Notes: generated by a model not told the origin, from the sequence alone. Counted from the stretch's first letter, positions 1-13,217 are shown. The stretch is 64,000 bases of DNA from Atopsyche davidsoni (GCA_022113835.1 JAILWY010000015.1:4040001-4104000); one strand, 5' to 3'. Numbers and translations are program-made.

Positions 1-2550
1 ATATTTTTTATAAAAAAATACACAAAAGAAAGCTATTTCATGTATTAAAAATACGTATTTAGGATGAAATACATTGTTCGACCCAGTACTAGGCTATTTG
101 AAATCAGGCTATTATCTTAGCGGGCCGCTGTCGGAGCAAATATAAAAAGCACTTGAAAAGTTTCACCGCCGCTCTCATCTGGCTGCCGTGTTGGTGTTGC
201 CATAGTGAAATGTTTTCCACATTTTCCAAGTTTTAATTTTCCCGGAAGGCTAATGGAATTACTTGCATTGCTGGCAATATTTGCAGTCCTGTTCAAAGGA
301 GCATGAACAAAGCTTTCTTTAAGTAATGTTATTTATTCATGTTTTTGCCTTTGCATTCAAAGCAATATGAAGAAAGCACGCGATTAAATGTATACGTAAT
401 AATTCAATTTATGGTTTTATGAATAATATATCAATTCAACTCTATTGTGTAATCGATTATTTTAATGATAAATCTGCACGTGTGTTTTCCAATGTGTTTT
501 TCAATATATCTGTTAAAACACCAAAAATGTATATATTAAATTTACATAGTTGTTTTTTTTTGTATTTTATTAATATTAAAAATGATTGTGCTGCCCAGAT
601 TCTGATCTTGTGCAGTACCAGAGAATTGCTTTGTGATTTTGCATACCAATTTACACCAAGAGTGGAAATGTACAAAAAGTTTGCCTGGAATATTCGTACC
701 ACATCTAGGGCAGGGCTACGTGGAGATGAGATTAACAGATGTTAAGAAAAAACAAACTGCTGCATACAAAAAGCACCAAAATCAATTAAAATGCAAATCC
801 TCTTTATATTTATACCTGTTCAAGTCATACCTGTGTATTAAATTTGAATTTGACGTAAACAAAAGTAGTGTTTTTATAGCGAAAATATTGCTTTTATTGT
901 ATGATATGATATAGCAAGTATTCTTATTGCTGATAATTAAAATTGTTATACATTTAAGAGTAAAATAAACCAGTTATCGTCACCGTCTTTTTTTCAGATG
1001 TTCATCATTGTAAGCAGGAAGAGAGCACTGTGTGTTTTTGATTTATCAACAATTCCGGAGTATTTCACAACCTCCATGGCTTGCGATACTATCGATTATT
1101 ACTGAGAGAACATAGTCATAAAGCTTTGTATGGATTTGCAGTAATTTAATAGTACTGTCGTGCTCAAAATCCATAACAGTAAACCTAAATAATACTAAAC
1201 CATGGCGCGGTAACCGGCAGGAACAGGACAGACTAGCATGCGAAATCAAACAAAGATTTACGACCGATATCTAAAAAAATACTATCCGTTCCAGATAGAA
1301 ATGCTGATACTTAATTAATTATCATCAAAACAGTCGCTGACAATAAATAAACCACTGCAACAACAACAACCATGTATTTTGATATTATGTATACTCCTAA
1401 GTGTAGTCCTTGGGTCTTTAAAAACCGCAGTTTTATATTTGAAGGTATAGTCTGCGTATTGCTGCTGCCTAATAACATTATTATATAAATTGTGAACTTA
1501 TGTTCTGAGCTTTTTAATGGAAAGCCCAAAACACTTGCACAAAAGCAAAATTTTCCGATGTAATAGAATAATAATTCGTCTGTATAAGTATGTTGTGTGT
1601 AAAGTGAATCGGACATACACTTGATTTGGAATATATTCCTGGGTTCAATCAACGATGTACCCTTAAGTTATTAAAATATTTAATACAAGAGGGCTTCACA
1701 CGACCGATCGTTTAGTTAAGAGCCGCGCACTCAAATTTCACGGTTCTGAAATAATTATTATTTACACAGATATTGTGAGTATCAAAGATATCAACAAAAC
1801 TTTTTCCTATAATAGTTTCATAATTAGCTCAAATATATTTTACAAGTAAGTCAAGAATATTTATATTGCTTTAACGCAAATAAAACTCGTATTATACAGT
1901 TTTAATCCACAACCACACAGTAGTATTTTTTTAGAGAATATATTGATTTTTCATTGTTACCACCCAAGGAATTACTGTGGGTTTTAATGAGATTTTTACT
2001 TAGAGGATGTTTGCTGAGCATAAATGAAAATATCAGTGGCACAAAAATACCTTAAAAGCATCATATATATTATATTACGTATTTTATGGATAGAGCAGTT
2101 TGCTTAGATTTTAAACGTACTGCAAGCTTCCGGTGTGTGTGTAGTAGAGATAGTAAGTATTGGGGTATAATCTAAATGATCTTCCTGCTGAAATTTTCCA
2201 CCCTAAGAGTTCTGAAGTCCGAGATCGATCCCCCTAGGCGGCCTTTGGGCCACATAATAAGCCCGTGACAGCTGTCCCGTGTAGGGTCCTCGAGTTAGCC
2301 TCTCCTCACTCGAACTGAGCGCGTGACGTCACAGCCCGTTCCCTCGGTTTAAGGCTATTTTTTAATTGGGACCCAGGACGTCTAAAAATAATATTTGATG
2401 CCGAACTGGTGAAGCGATGTTCTGAAGAACACAGCTGATTTCAATGTGTTATATTTTATACGTGCATCAATGTGGTAATTGTTTCACTATTGTAATTAGA
2501 CTGGGAGGCACACTAGCTCTGATAATCTGAATGCGAGTATACTGCTCACT
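1..2550. other. Intergenic, AT-rich, no gene recognised
   Basis: Open frames on both strands are short, low in complexity and lack family motifs or convincing splice contexts. A GC-richer patch at about 2200-2340 contains a degenerate B-box-like string (GATCGATCCCC near 2222), which may be the remnant of a tRNA-derived repeat. Nothing else is supportable. Confidence 0.5.
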
Positions 2551-2612
2551 TTTTCTTTGAGTGCCTCTCCTCAGAAGGGGTTGTAAATCAGCCACGGAGT
2601 GAATTCAGTGAC
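2551..2612 (-). repeat. Family A repeat, 3' fragment
   Basis: On the minus strand this matches the 3' end of the dispersed family A repeat. The landmark is GTGCCTCTCCTCAGAAG followed by a diverged GTTGG...CAGTGA segment, as in the fuller copy at 54983-55105. Only about 60 bp of the roughly 330-bp family remains, so this is an old, truncated copy. Confidence 0.55.
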
Positions 2613-3310
2613 AATCTAGTATTAATCTATACATATTATTTTAAAAATATATATCCAATATAAGATACAGGATATAGATATTTTTACAATCGAACACTAA
2701 CGCATCTTATTGGCTTTATTGAAATGCTCCACTTATGATACCTTAGTTTTTTTTATATTAAAATTATGTTTAACTTTTGGGCTATTTTTTCATATCATGT
2801 ATATAGCTCATAGCTCTTTTTTTATATTTTTTTATAAATATTTTGTTTGAAATATATGAAAGTAAGATTTTTTTTTAAATAAGTAAAATATTGCAACGTA
2901 ATTTTTAGCAAAAACACAAGCAAAATAACGAGATTCCTTAGGCGGTACAAGAACCCGCAGTGCTCCCAGCGAAATGCTGAAAGTTTGGTATGATGTTATA
3001 CATTTAATATAATATTATACGAGCTGCGTAATTATGTAACATGCTTAAACACATCCCAGCTGTTAAGGGATGGTCCAAGAATAATGGATAACAGAATTAC
3101 TAGCAGCTTACAGACTACGTAGTAGTGTAGATCTTGAAACTATGAATCCCTGTGATCATTCTGACTATCGCTTCATAATTCACAGCGTAATTATTTACTC
3201 TTCTAAAATGTATTAAAAGAGGCATTGAAAAAGAAAAAGTGTGGATGTGGCTTGAAGTCGGAAGTAAAGCCGAACTAATAAGTCTGACACAGGATAAAAA
3301 TATATTCAAA

Positions 3311-3337
3311 GATGGGCACCAACCTGCTCTGAGGAGG
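3311..3337 (+). repeat. Possible short family A fragment
   Basis: The string GGGCACCAACCTGCTCTGAG resembles the family A 3' segment (GGTCGCCAACCTCTTCTGAG at 42679). The match is under 30 bp and could be chance. Confidence 0.3.
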
Positions 3338-6280
3338 TAAGACTGGATTTCAGTCTCTAGTATAATAAATTAAATTAAGGTTTGATTTATTTGTTCTTGA
3401 GTGTTGAACCTCCGAAAATAGCCCCAATACAGGGACTGAAACATCGGAAGTCAAAAAAAATAGCAGTTAAAACAATAAAAGTTTATGGTATGCTGATATA
3501 AAAAATATATATTATTTTGACGATGTTGGCTCAAGATATAAAGATATACGAATATTATTTTAAGGTTTTTTATTTTATTATTCAGGTACTTGTTTGAGTA
3601 TCACGAATTAATTTTTACTTGAAACGTACTTAACTGGCACTCAATGTGAACTCTAGGATCAAGATAATATAATTTAAATGTTGATATTATTGTGAATAAA
3701 CTTCAGAATAATTTTGGCCGCTTGAGATAACTTTTCAGGTTAACGAGGTTAAATAAAGCTTAATTTTTTTTTAATTTTAGCATTTTTTAAATATTCAACA
3801 AAAATATTTTCACGGCTTTATTAATTTTTTTTTTAGATTATTATATGAATTTTCTTAAAAATAATAAACGCAATAAATGTCTTGATATTAAATTAAATAT
3901 ATTCTTATATATATATATTATAAATATTTTCTTTCCCTGTTATGTTTATGTATTACGTTAGGCAATAAGTTTTTGTAGCAAGTTTGAAAAAAAATATCAT
4001 CACATCATTAATGCTTATATTGAATCTCTTTATGGGCATGAGTAGACGGATAAAAAAATGCGATTGACGCATAGAATTGTGTTTTAAATATAAAATGAAT
4101 GATATAACTTTGGATAAAAAACATAAATTTAAAAAATATCATTTAGCACTTTTCAAAGACGGCACGTCCCGGAGAGGACAAACAAAATAAAAATAACTGA
4201 AAACAGATCGTGGCCTATCTCCATCGCGCCTAAGTGTTATGCAGATTTGCCTTCAGACTTGCAACGACAGGCTGTGACGCAAGGCTCTGCTCAAGGGATG
4301 ATGCTTCTAGATGTAACGGTCGGGTTTATGCTCAGGGGGTGTGTTGCAAGAATACCTATCAATATCAAAACAATGCATGACAACTTTAACGTCTTAAAGT
4401 TGATCTGACATAGCAAAGTAGTTGGTAGAAGAATATATTGATAAAAACATCAAATGTGACGATTGTTCAGTTGGTGTGCAATGGTGATGCAAAGAAATAA
4501 AGTTGTGATGGCATTTGGTTACCCTGGTAAGGGAATAAAATGATTTCAAAATATATATTAAGTGTTGTTTTATATTCTTAGGTCACCAAGAAAACCTATC
4601 GATATGGAAGCAAGCGAATGAAAGATCTGCCAAGGTGATGTGGCGTATAAATATAAATATATATATCAATATTTATACAATTTTAATTTATATGAAATAT
4701 TTACATCTTAAGAGTGTCATGTTGGACCATTTCTGTAAATATTTTAAACGTATAGTCTCTATCTAATTAATTACTTCAACTCGACACGCTCAAGATTAAA
4801 ATAAACGTCCCACCTGCTATTAACAATGCTTCCTTATTAAATTTTCCCAGTTAAAAATAAAAAAAGGTATTACTAATAAACTGCACCGGAAAAGGTTGGT
4901 ATATTTAATATTCACCCCCGGAAGTGGAAGTAATTCGTATTACCTTTATAAAGTAGTGTATATATAGGCGCCTGTCTTTAAGTGGCCGTTTGGCACTGCA
5001 AGCAGCTTCCACTGCAGAACTTCTGAACTATTTTATATATATAGACCACGAAGCGATTATTTAAACAAATAAAATGGTGGTTATAGGAGTATAATGTGTG
5101 TGCAGAAAAGTATCGAAGTTACAGGTGGAAAAAATCTCGCGAAGTCATTTCTCAATACAGACAAAGAATAGAAGGCAAGTACTGCGACTAGGGAACTCAA
5201 AACATTGATCAAAGGTCTCCCCTTTTTGTAGTCGATGGCAAAGATAAGAGAAAGAAGAGGGGATGCTAGCTGATGAAAGCTCCCTTATCGTGTCAGCATT
5301 AAACCGATGGGGGTTTAATCAGAAGCAACCATTTCTAAATAATCCATTGGAGACACGGACGCTACCTTAGAGTCCTAAGTTTTTTCTAAGGTCACTAGTC
5401 TTTTATAAAAAAATCTACTCTACAGGCGGGGGGCGCCCTTTGTGTTTTTTTCTCTTTGAAAAAAATATAGTCAAAAGGATTACAAAGAGGTGCCCGCGCT
5501 CGTTTATCGATACCAAGCGAATGTATCTAGTAGTTCTTTATTGGAGTGAGCTTGAATAACGCGTCACAACCATTGAGTATTCGATGCGGATATCCGAGTT
5601 TAATATCAAACAGTTTGGGAAGCCCTGGCCCGTTTCGGAAGCTGTGAGGTGTGCTAACTAAATATCCGGTCAATATTTCCACAAAACGCGGCACGCCCGC
5701 TGCACACGCAATAAGCGCCCCTATTGCAGTAGAAACGTACAAAAAGTATGATTAATTTCGCTTGGCATGTTGTGCAATTTTATTGCTTTGAGCGCTGTTT
5801 ACTCCAAGGGAACAGGTTCAACTCCAAAACGACTTATCACAATTAGCAGCCCGCAAGACACTGTAGAGCTTGGGCCAAGGCGGTGTAAAGGTGAGTTTCG
5901 ATTGCGGAATTTTAATTTATAAATAGACTGCATCGCGTTACATATTTTATTCGCGACGCGAAAATAAATTTAGAGCACAGAGTGTGTTTGAATTTTGGGT
6001 ATATCTGAAAAAAATCGTATGAGAGTATCGCGAGTACAAATACATGCATGCATAAAAATTGTGGAATTATTACTATTTTTTATTTTACATGTATTTTTTG
6101 TGTCGTATATCTGAAAAGCATGCCACTGTGCTAGGGACGATTTTTGCATTTTTTCCAACAATTCCTTTTCATTAATTAATTGAAACAGATCCGATTTTTT
6201 TCCCTACATTACTGTTTGAATAAAAGCTCTCTTTTTTATATAAATTACAAAGGGATCGCCACCTACGCAATTCCCGCGGG
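3338..6280. other. Intergenic, no gene recognised
   Basis: AT-rich sequence. A GAAAC-ATCGG motif near 3438 resembles the GAAACGT-GG motif that recurs at 22697 and 37281. A mixed-composition patch at 5527-5742 has an uninterrupted minus-strand frame of 71 codons with a protein-like composition (for example IGALIACAAGVP), but it has no ATG, there is a stop just upstream, and I recognise no family. I do not call it a gene. Confidence 0.45.
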
Positions 6281-6284
6281 TCTT

Positions 6285-6352
6285 CTCGCAGCAGCCGATC
6301 GTAAAACCGTGCTCATTCTACTAAGTGTCTTAGGTTCGAATCCCCGTGCTAA
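6285..6352 (+). repeat. tRNA-like (SINE head or tRNA pseudogene)
   Basis: A perfect Pol III B-box, GGTTCGAATCC, lies at 6333-6343, with a loosely A-box-like segment about 40 bp upstream. I could not fold acceptor and anticodon stems as in an intact tRNA. A tRNA-derived SINE head or a decayed tRNA is more likely than a functional gene. Confidence 0.4.
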
Positions 6353-6771
6353 AGTTTATATTACGCCCAATGAGATGGCAGGAAGTCGTAATGTGAGAGC
6401 GTAAACACGCAAACACACGCTACAGGATTATTAACATATGAACAACCTACTTCTGGAAAACAGGCATGCAAAGCGTAAATACTGAAATATGGTAGGAATC
6501 ATCATCATCGTGATATGAATAGTTTATCCACAACAGGATGAAGAACTCTTATTTTTTTATAGCCCACACCTACGTCACTTTTACTGAATTCATTACATCA
6601 TCGACTGGTTGGGTATTTTCTTATCTTGCAGGTACTTCTGAAGTGAATTCATTTTTCTTGTCTTTCAAGTATTAAAAAATAGACACTAAGCCCCAATATC
6701 TAAAATATCAATTCATATTTTAATATATGCAGCAATCAACGATAGTCTGGTACATAAAAACAATAAACATA

Positions 6772-6903
6772 AATAGCCAAATGACTGAGAGATTGCGATT
6801 TTTTATATAAGCGTTTTCGACTTTCAAGGTCTGAAAAAGCCCTTAAAATACGCTAAGCGTTTGCAAACAAATTTGATCGAAATCTACTAGCCATTTGGCT
6901 ATT
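6772..6903. mobile_element. Foldback MITE, 132 bp
   Basis: The terminal arms AATAGCCAAATGACT (6772-6786) and AGCCATTTGGCTATT (6889-6903) are inverted copies with one mismatch. The similarity continues inward over a further 10 or so bases (AGATTgCGAT against AGATTTCGAT). There is no coding capacity. The size and structure fit a non-autonomous miniature inverted-repeat element. I do not see a clear target-site duplication. Confidence 0.55.
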
Positions 6904-7420
6904 AATATTTCCTATATGAAACAATAATTAAATTGATGTGGATTTTTCATAATTAGTGCTTATGGAAAAGGTAGCAAATAAATAAATTACAAGTAAACAT
7001 GCCACAATATATTACTTTATATAGTAGAACTATAACTGCGGCTATTATTGTGGGTGTTTACATTTTCCGACCACGGCGGCAGGTAATTAGGCATTAATTT
7101 TCCATAAAGAGGCACTACTCTCACCTGCCGGAAGTCGCCGTGCGTGGAGGCTCCGAGGCTTCGAGGCGCCGGCCAACAGGTGAGCGGGCGACACCCCTCG
7201 AGGACAAAGCGGGGGTCGCTTTCAGCTTTCATTCATATTTCCCCGACAGACTTCTGAAAAACCCCTGAAAGGCGCCAGCGCTCACAAACATCCAAGTCAA
7301 TTCACATTTACTGATTATTGATATCGTTTTGAATATTTAAAAAATTCAAGATTTTAACTCATAGTTTATCGCATTAGTAATATACTTTAAGGCACTTGCT
7401 TCCAGCATTTTAATCAGCAG

Positions 7421-7838
7421 TCCATTACCTGGCGAAATCGTGTCATTTAATAAATTTAATTGTCACTTTAATTTTCTATGCCAAAAGTTGATTTTTTTAT
7501 AAAGTATTGAAAAAACTATAAATTATATTTACATATTTTTTATTATTTAATTAACGTCCATTTTCAGGGTAAAATAAAATCTTGAAGATGTTGAAAAATT
7601 GGATAAAATGACGACTTTTCAAAACCAAAGCTTGTTAAAGGTTTTTTTAAATAATAAATCGTACAGGGTTTATATTTAATCTAATAATTCCAATCGAAAA
7701 GAAGACTTTTAAATGTTTAGGACTCTTAGAACAAGGACATGACGAATCAATTGCATTTAAATTTGTTTGATTGCTGCAGTCGATTTTTCGCAAAACGGAC
7801 TTGAAAATGATCAAAAAAACTCGATTATGGGACCTAGA
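7421..7838 (-). repeat. Family C repeat, left arm of inverted pair
   Basis: In reverse complement this matches the family C copy at 52427-52953. Shared landmarks include the CCATTACC boundary, GGCGAAATCGTGTCATTTAA, ATCTTGAAGATGTTGAAAAA, TTTAAATGTTTAGGACTCTT, and the far end GGGACCTAGA. It lacks about 100 bp in the middle that both other copies keep. It forms an inverted pair with 8431-8917, separated by about 590 bp. Confidence 0.8.
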
Positions 7839-8039
7839 CCATATTTAAGTGCTTTTATTATTATTCTCTGTAACATCTTACAAACCTTTAAAACTATCTC
7901 ACCTATCGCTCATGAAACAGAGCGTATCATAACAACACGTAACAAATTTTGAGCGAATATAAAAAAAATCTCGTAACCTTTACTCCACCGATATTAATAA
8001 CCGTATTTTTCATCGCACAGTCATAGGTTTACAGGTGAA

Positions 8040-8233
8040 AGCGCCGATGTGTCAGGGCTCCCCATGACTCACCCTCGGGGAAGAGGGGGTAGTTACAAAC
8101 GCAGCCCTATGGGGTGGAAAATATGCTGAGTCACTTGTGATAACGCTCCCCGGCGATAGTGAGCCCGATACTGATTCTATGACGGAATCGACACGACACG
8201 CGTCAAGCCACCCTAACGCTCGTCGGGCGTCCA
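8040..8233. other. GC-richer spacer between the inverted family C arms
   Basis: This block is far richer in GC than the arms on either side and contains no recognisable gene. It could be captured sequence inside a foldback element, or old host DNA trapped between two independently inserted copies. Confidence 0.4.
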
Positions 8234-8300
8234 TTTGTCACACGTTGTGACAAAAACCGACGGTTTGTTTTGACATTTTTTGATTCAACAACATGTTGAA
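8234..8300. repeat. Three consecutive perfect palindromes
   Basis: Three hairpin-forming units follow one another. TTTGTCACA-CGT-TGTGACAAA is at 8234-8254, AAACCG-A-CGGTTT at 8254-8266, and TTCAACA-ACA-TGTTGAA at 8284-8300. All stems are perfectly paired. They lie in the spacer of the large inverted repeat. Confidence 0.8.
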
Positions 8301-8430
8301 CTGTCGATTTTTCAAAAATATTGTTCCCACAAGCGAAAGACACCCAATCCAAGATAATACAAGATATATATATATACACCCACAAGTGAAAAAAACTTTT
8401 TCAGACATGGTGCGTCTCTAGCACTTAAGG

Positions 8431-8917
8431 TGCGTTTTGCGAAAAATCGACTGCACCAATCAAACAAATTTAAATGCAAAAAGTTAGATACTCTTCCAAA
8501 CAGAATGTTTTTTTATTTCTTGTAAATTTTACTTTTAATATGATAAATATGTGTTTTTCCGATTGAAGTGTAGGAATTTGGAAATTCATCACGTCCCTGT
8601 TCCAAGAGTCCTAAACATTTAAAAGTCTTTTTTTTATTGAAATTAAAAGATTAAATATAAACCCTGAGCAGTTTATTATTTTAAAAATTAAAAAAAAAAT
8701 CTTTAACAAACTTTGGTTTTGAAAAGTCGTCATTTTATCCAATTTTTCAACATCTTCAAGATTTTATTTTACCCTGAAAATGAACGTTAATCAAATAATA
8801 AAAAATAAATTAATATAATTTATAGTTTTTTCAATACTGTCTAAAAAAATCAATTTTCGGCATAGAAAATAAGAGTGACAATTAAATTAATTAAATGACA
8901 CGATTTCGCCAGGTAAA
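8431..8917 (+). repeat. Family C repeat, right arm of inverted pair
   Basis: Same orientation as the copy at 52427-52953 and similar to it along its length, from GCGTTTTGCGAAAAATCGAC to CGATTTCGCCAGGTAA. It lacks the first 40 or so bases (the CTAGGTCCC end). No coding frame is conserved among the three copies, so the family is probably non-autonomous. Confidence 0.8.
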
Positions 8918-9811
8918 ACAGTCCTTTTTTTGTGGCAGACGGGGGATCGACACTTTGTCTTTTAAAGATGTTTGTTTATATTGGTCTAAAGAAAATTTAA
9001 TACTCCATTGTAAATATTTTATAACTCTTTTAGAGTGTAACATTTTTCTTTAATACTGCTTTATAGAAAGTAGAGAAAAATTATTGTTATAAAAAAATGC
9101 TAACAATATTTGATAAAGGCAAATAAAGTTAATTTTAATAAAATTTAACATTGAAGGAAAAATTCTTTTGTGCATCAAGCAAAGATGCTATCTTTGAAAA
9201 GGAATCCGGAATCCAAATCATTTCCAATGTTTTTGAAAGAGGAGGTTTTTCAGGAGAGTGCGGGATTTCAGAACGATCAAAGCCATCGTCCATCCCTCAG
9301 TCCAGGCGTCCCTCAGTTCCAGGCCTTCCTATCTTGCCGGCAGGGTTCAGGATGTCCAGTAAATCGGGCAGCCCGATGGGTTGCTGAGATATCCCGAGGC
9401 TCGATGCGGGGCAGGATAACGCCCGGAACATCCTGGAACCCATATTTCTCCTGGTTAAACAAATGTGCTGTTTTATTTTTGAACAATTCATATTTACAAA
9501 TGACGTTGAAGTTGTATCTGAAAATGAAATACGACGGATGAAATTATTTTCAGACAAAAGTATCAGTATTTTATTACTTCCATTTCTCATTTACAAGATT
9601 ATCCGAGAAAAGTTTAATTATTTTTTCAGATGAATTTGAATTTCGCGAATTGCTGTATTTTTCGCTTATTCCGTTAATATATTTAATCTTCCTTCTCGTG
9701 TAATTATTTTTAAAGAATGAAAATAAGGAAGTGCATAAATATAGATATCATCTAATACTGCTAATGTCAGGTGTAAAGCTTTCGATCAAAAATGTAGAAC
9801 TAGTTTTAATT

Positions 9812-9876
9812 ATCTTCTTCTTCGGGTGCCTTTCCTCAGTGGAAGTTGGCGGCCATTTCATCAAGCATATACTTAG
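9812..9876 (-). repeat. Family A repeat, 3' fragment
   Basis: Begins at the GAA-type tail (CTTCTTCTTC on the plus strand) and continues through GTGCC-TTCCTCAG and GTTGGCGGCCATTTCA to AGCATATACT, as in the copy at 54983-55105. It is truncated after about 65 bp, which is typical of a 5'-truncated retroposed copy. Confidence 0.65.
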
Positions 9877-12800
9877 GAAGAGTAGTGTAAATATATGTTG
9901 ATAATAAAAGCCAAGACCTCTGCGTCTTCCCTTAAACATAATACAGGCAGCGAAGCACCTTTTCATGTCATAATAAACTATGTTTAAGGACGTATAACCA
10001 CTATTAAGTGTTATGTAAAAATATTGCTAAACTTGATTTAAATTTAATGTTTTCTCATTTCAATTCAAAAGCTATATTGAAATCACTCAAACTTTAAGGA
10101 TCCGCGAATAAACGTTCATAAAACCAGAGATTTCATACCAGGCAAAGCTCGTTTACTGGGAGATGCATAAACCAAAAATTAAATAATTATAAAATTCAAT
10201 GGCTTGAACAAGAAAACTACGTCGTAAATCGTAATCCATTTTAAAATACGGGGGAATCATCTGTTCGCGACATTGTCAATAAAAAGCTGATAGGCGTTTG
10301 ATTATCATGTCCGTTGTTTTAAGGGATGATTGCTGAGGAGTAAAGGGGATCAAAACTTACCGCCAATCAGCCTGGAGAGATTCATAGATAGAGAAGCATA
10401 GCAAAACCACCGCGTGCTTTTGTGGCTAGCACTCTAGTTTGCCAACTAGAGTTCAAGTTTATTAGATTTGACTTTTTGACTGCCTTCAAGTTCATAGGGA
10501 TGGGAAGTATATACACAATATTAAGGGTACAGATGAGTGTTTGGATTAACAGCATTAATTTAGGAGGGTAATACTGAGTGATTAACGTTTCCCCTTTACT
10601 TATGGGGAGTACTATACAGAGATAAAAAATAACCTTAACCAATAAGTTATAAGGAAAATTTAAATTTTGCAGAACTAAGTTGGCATTTTCTTTGAGTTTA
10701 CATTTCTTTGAGAAGACATTTATAATTATATCTATAGTTTACTAGGGGTACGCATTCTTTGACTACAGCTTTAGGTCTTCAAGCATACGTTTTGGTAATA
10801 TTTGTGAAAGTACGAGTAAGGTAATTTTTTTTCAAAAGAATATATTATAATATTGCAGTGGCGTTGTATAGAAAAATCATATTAAGGTGTTCGTAGTTAT
10901 ATTTTAGGTTGACTTGGAGTTGAATGGTTCGCTTTGATGTACGCCCCGAGGTTCGCTATGACCACAGCGATTTGTCTTTAAGCTAAGCACTTTACCGCTT
11001 GACCCTTGGAAGGGCCCGTGGGGTGGAGTAGACAAAGCAGGATCCATTCAAGCCCGTTTGCGGTCTCAAAAATTAGGTCGCATAGCAGTCCTGTAAGGGA
11101 GAATATATATTAGAAGGCTCCCGTGCCACATTAGCGCTGAAAAAGAGGACGCGGGGGTAGTGTACCCCGCTGGGAAATATCAGCAGCAAGTCTTTTTATT
11201 AAAAAAATAAACACTTTAGATTACTTCACAAAAGCACCTTCAGCTTTAATATGAAGTGCTTTCAACTTAACTAGTGTTTGTATCATAATATGAAGTTGTG
11301 TAGTAAATTTATCATAAAGAGACTGCAACATTTTGTTTCTGCGTGTAGTAAATTTAATCATAACCATAACTGCTTTTAAACTTTTAAAAACAACACCGTC
11401 CATAAATCCAGATACCTCCACAAAAGAATCAAGAATGTTGTGATGCGATTAGAAGCGAAAATTTCCGTACGCCTTCCCCAAAAACCCAGCGAAAAGTCTC
11501 ATTTTCCTAATCTAATATAGATTTTCAAAGTAAGCATATTTTTTCACATTTTCGAAAATAAAATAAAAAATTCCCAAAAAAGAAGTCATCCCGGATGTAA
11601 TCAAGTCCCATTCTGTTTGTCGCGTAACTCGGCGCAGCTTTGAGAGTATTATAAAAAATACGCTTTAAAAAAATTCAAAGTAATACATTTTAATTTCGCC
11701 TCCCCCTTTTTGTTTACACACTTAAATTCGCTGCCCGCCCTGAAGCCTGAAATCTTGGGTTTATACAGCCTTACCCGTGTCCGCATTACCCGCCGTCCTC
11801 CCACGGCCTTAATTACATCTTCAGAGAATCCGCGTTCAAAAAATGTTTACCCCGAGAGGCTGGAGCACCCCGGCCTCCCCGCGAAGGGCGCGGTTGAAGC
11901 AGTCATTTGTTTGTAATCTTGTTTGCGAACGAACTATATTATTTTAAAACAAAATTGAACATGAAAATAAGCGGAACAAGCATACCAGCGAATTTCAACA
12001 AAAATTTTATGCACTAAAAAATAAACGCTGAAGACCATACCTGTTGTCGAGGCAGACTAAAATATATGATTTACAAGATTTACAAGTTTTAGTTATGCAT
12101 TTATTTAGTCGAAACCATGCAAAAAAATTTAATAAACTCAAAGTGAAGACAGAATACATAGTTACTTTTATCATTATATGATTTTATTCAACTATGTATC
12201 ACAATATCATTTTTCCCTTTTTTACAGTAATATTTTTGACACCAATCTAAATACATTTCCATTGTGAAACAGTTTCTTTATTTCAAGATTTCAGAAATTT
12301 CAGTTTGAAAACACAAGAATCATCTATTAACATTTATTTATTGATAGTCAATAGTTTTTTTTCTTATGATATAAAGCCTTTGAAAAAAGTATATATGTTC
12401 TATCATGTCTTAAATGCTGCTTCTGAATTTTTACTAAGTAAAAAATGTTTGTTTAGGGACAAGGCATTAATTTGGGGAAGATCCATATTCATGATAAACT
12501 TTTTAAATGCTTCACGTGAGTTTTATTTGACCGTTCACCTGGTCATCAATCAGATGCAAAATTAAACATCACGTGAAGTATTTAAAAAATTTAAAAATTA
12601 TCTTATTTGTTATAGTAAAAAATGCGTACAAATCAAAATTTTTGATTTAACGCTTTCATAGTACGATTTAAATTCGCGCAGTTGTGGTTTAAAGTTTATG
12701 TGTCGATCTGAATTCTGCAAAAACACATCAATGGTGGAAATAATAACGTAATTTTTTTGGGGATAGTCCGCGGCTATGTAAACTTATTGCCTTTTTAAAT

Positions 12801-13217
12801 AATGTACTGGACATAATGTACAGAGTCACTTAGCGTTGGGGGCTACCTCGAGGGAGTCGAAAGGGATTACGTCAAACCCTTTGTGGCCGCTTCACAGAAA
12901 TAATTCATTTAAATTTGGGACACAAAAGAACTTTTACGCTTTAGCCCGCCGCCCACCCAGCTACCCCTAGATAAGGGCGGAACTACCCCAGCTTGGGACC
13001 TCCCCCGTTGCTGCTTGTATCGCACCGTGTGTGGGCTGCTGAAATCAGGCGTCACCCGGAAGGGGTGACTTAAGATCGACAGCGGCCATTCACAAGCCTT
13101 AAAGCACTACTTTCTAGCAAAGATAAAATTTTCAGGCTATTTTTATTAATTATAATAAACTTATAAATAATATACCGTAAATCTTTTAATCAGTTATAAA
13201 TTAAAACTTAATAAAAA
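9877..13217. other. Intergenic, no gene recognised
   Basis: AT-rich, with GC-richer patches at about 10930-11170, 11740-11900 and 12830-13090. Degenerate tRNA-like strings on the minus strand at about 10400-10455 and 10940-11000 resemble SINE heads but are too decayed to call. A small foldback with CACGTG-containing arms sits at 12500-12588 and is listed separately. Confidence 0.4.
12500..12588. repeat. Small foldback with TTCACGTGA arms
   Basis: The inverted arms are TTTTTAAATGCTTCACGTGA at the left and its near-perfect reverse complement at 12569-12588, separated by about 50 bp. It may be a MITE or an isolated inverted repeat. No coding content is seen. Confidence 0.5.

Noticed and set aside
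5527..5742. 71-codon minus-strand frame with protein-like composition
   Set aside because: No ATG, a stop immediately upstream, and no family recognised. It could be a decayed exon but cannot be supported.
6285..6352. Functional tRNA at the perfect B box
   Set aside because: Acceptor, D and anticodon stems cannot be formed, so it is treated as a tRNA-like repeat.
9170..9590. Overlapping open frames on both strands around a GC-richer block
   Set aside because: All frames are open over the same short block because of its composition. No family motif and no clear splice sites tie any of them to a gene.
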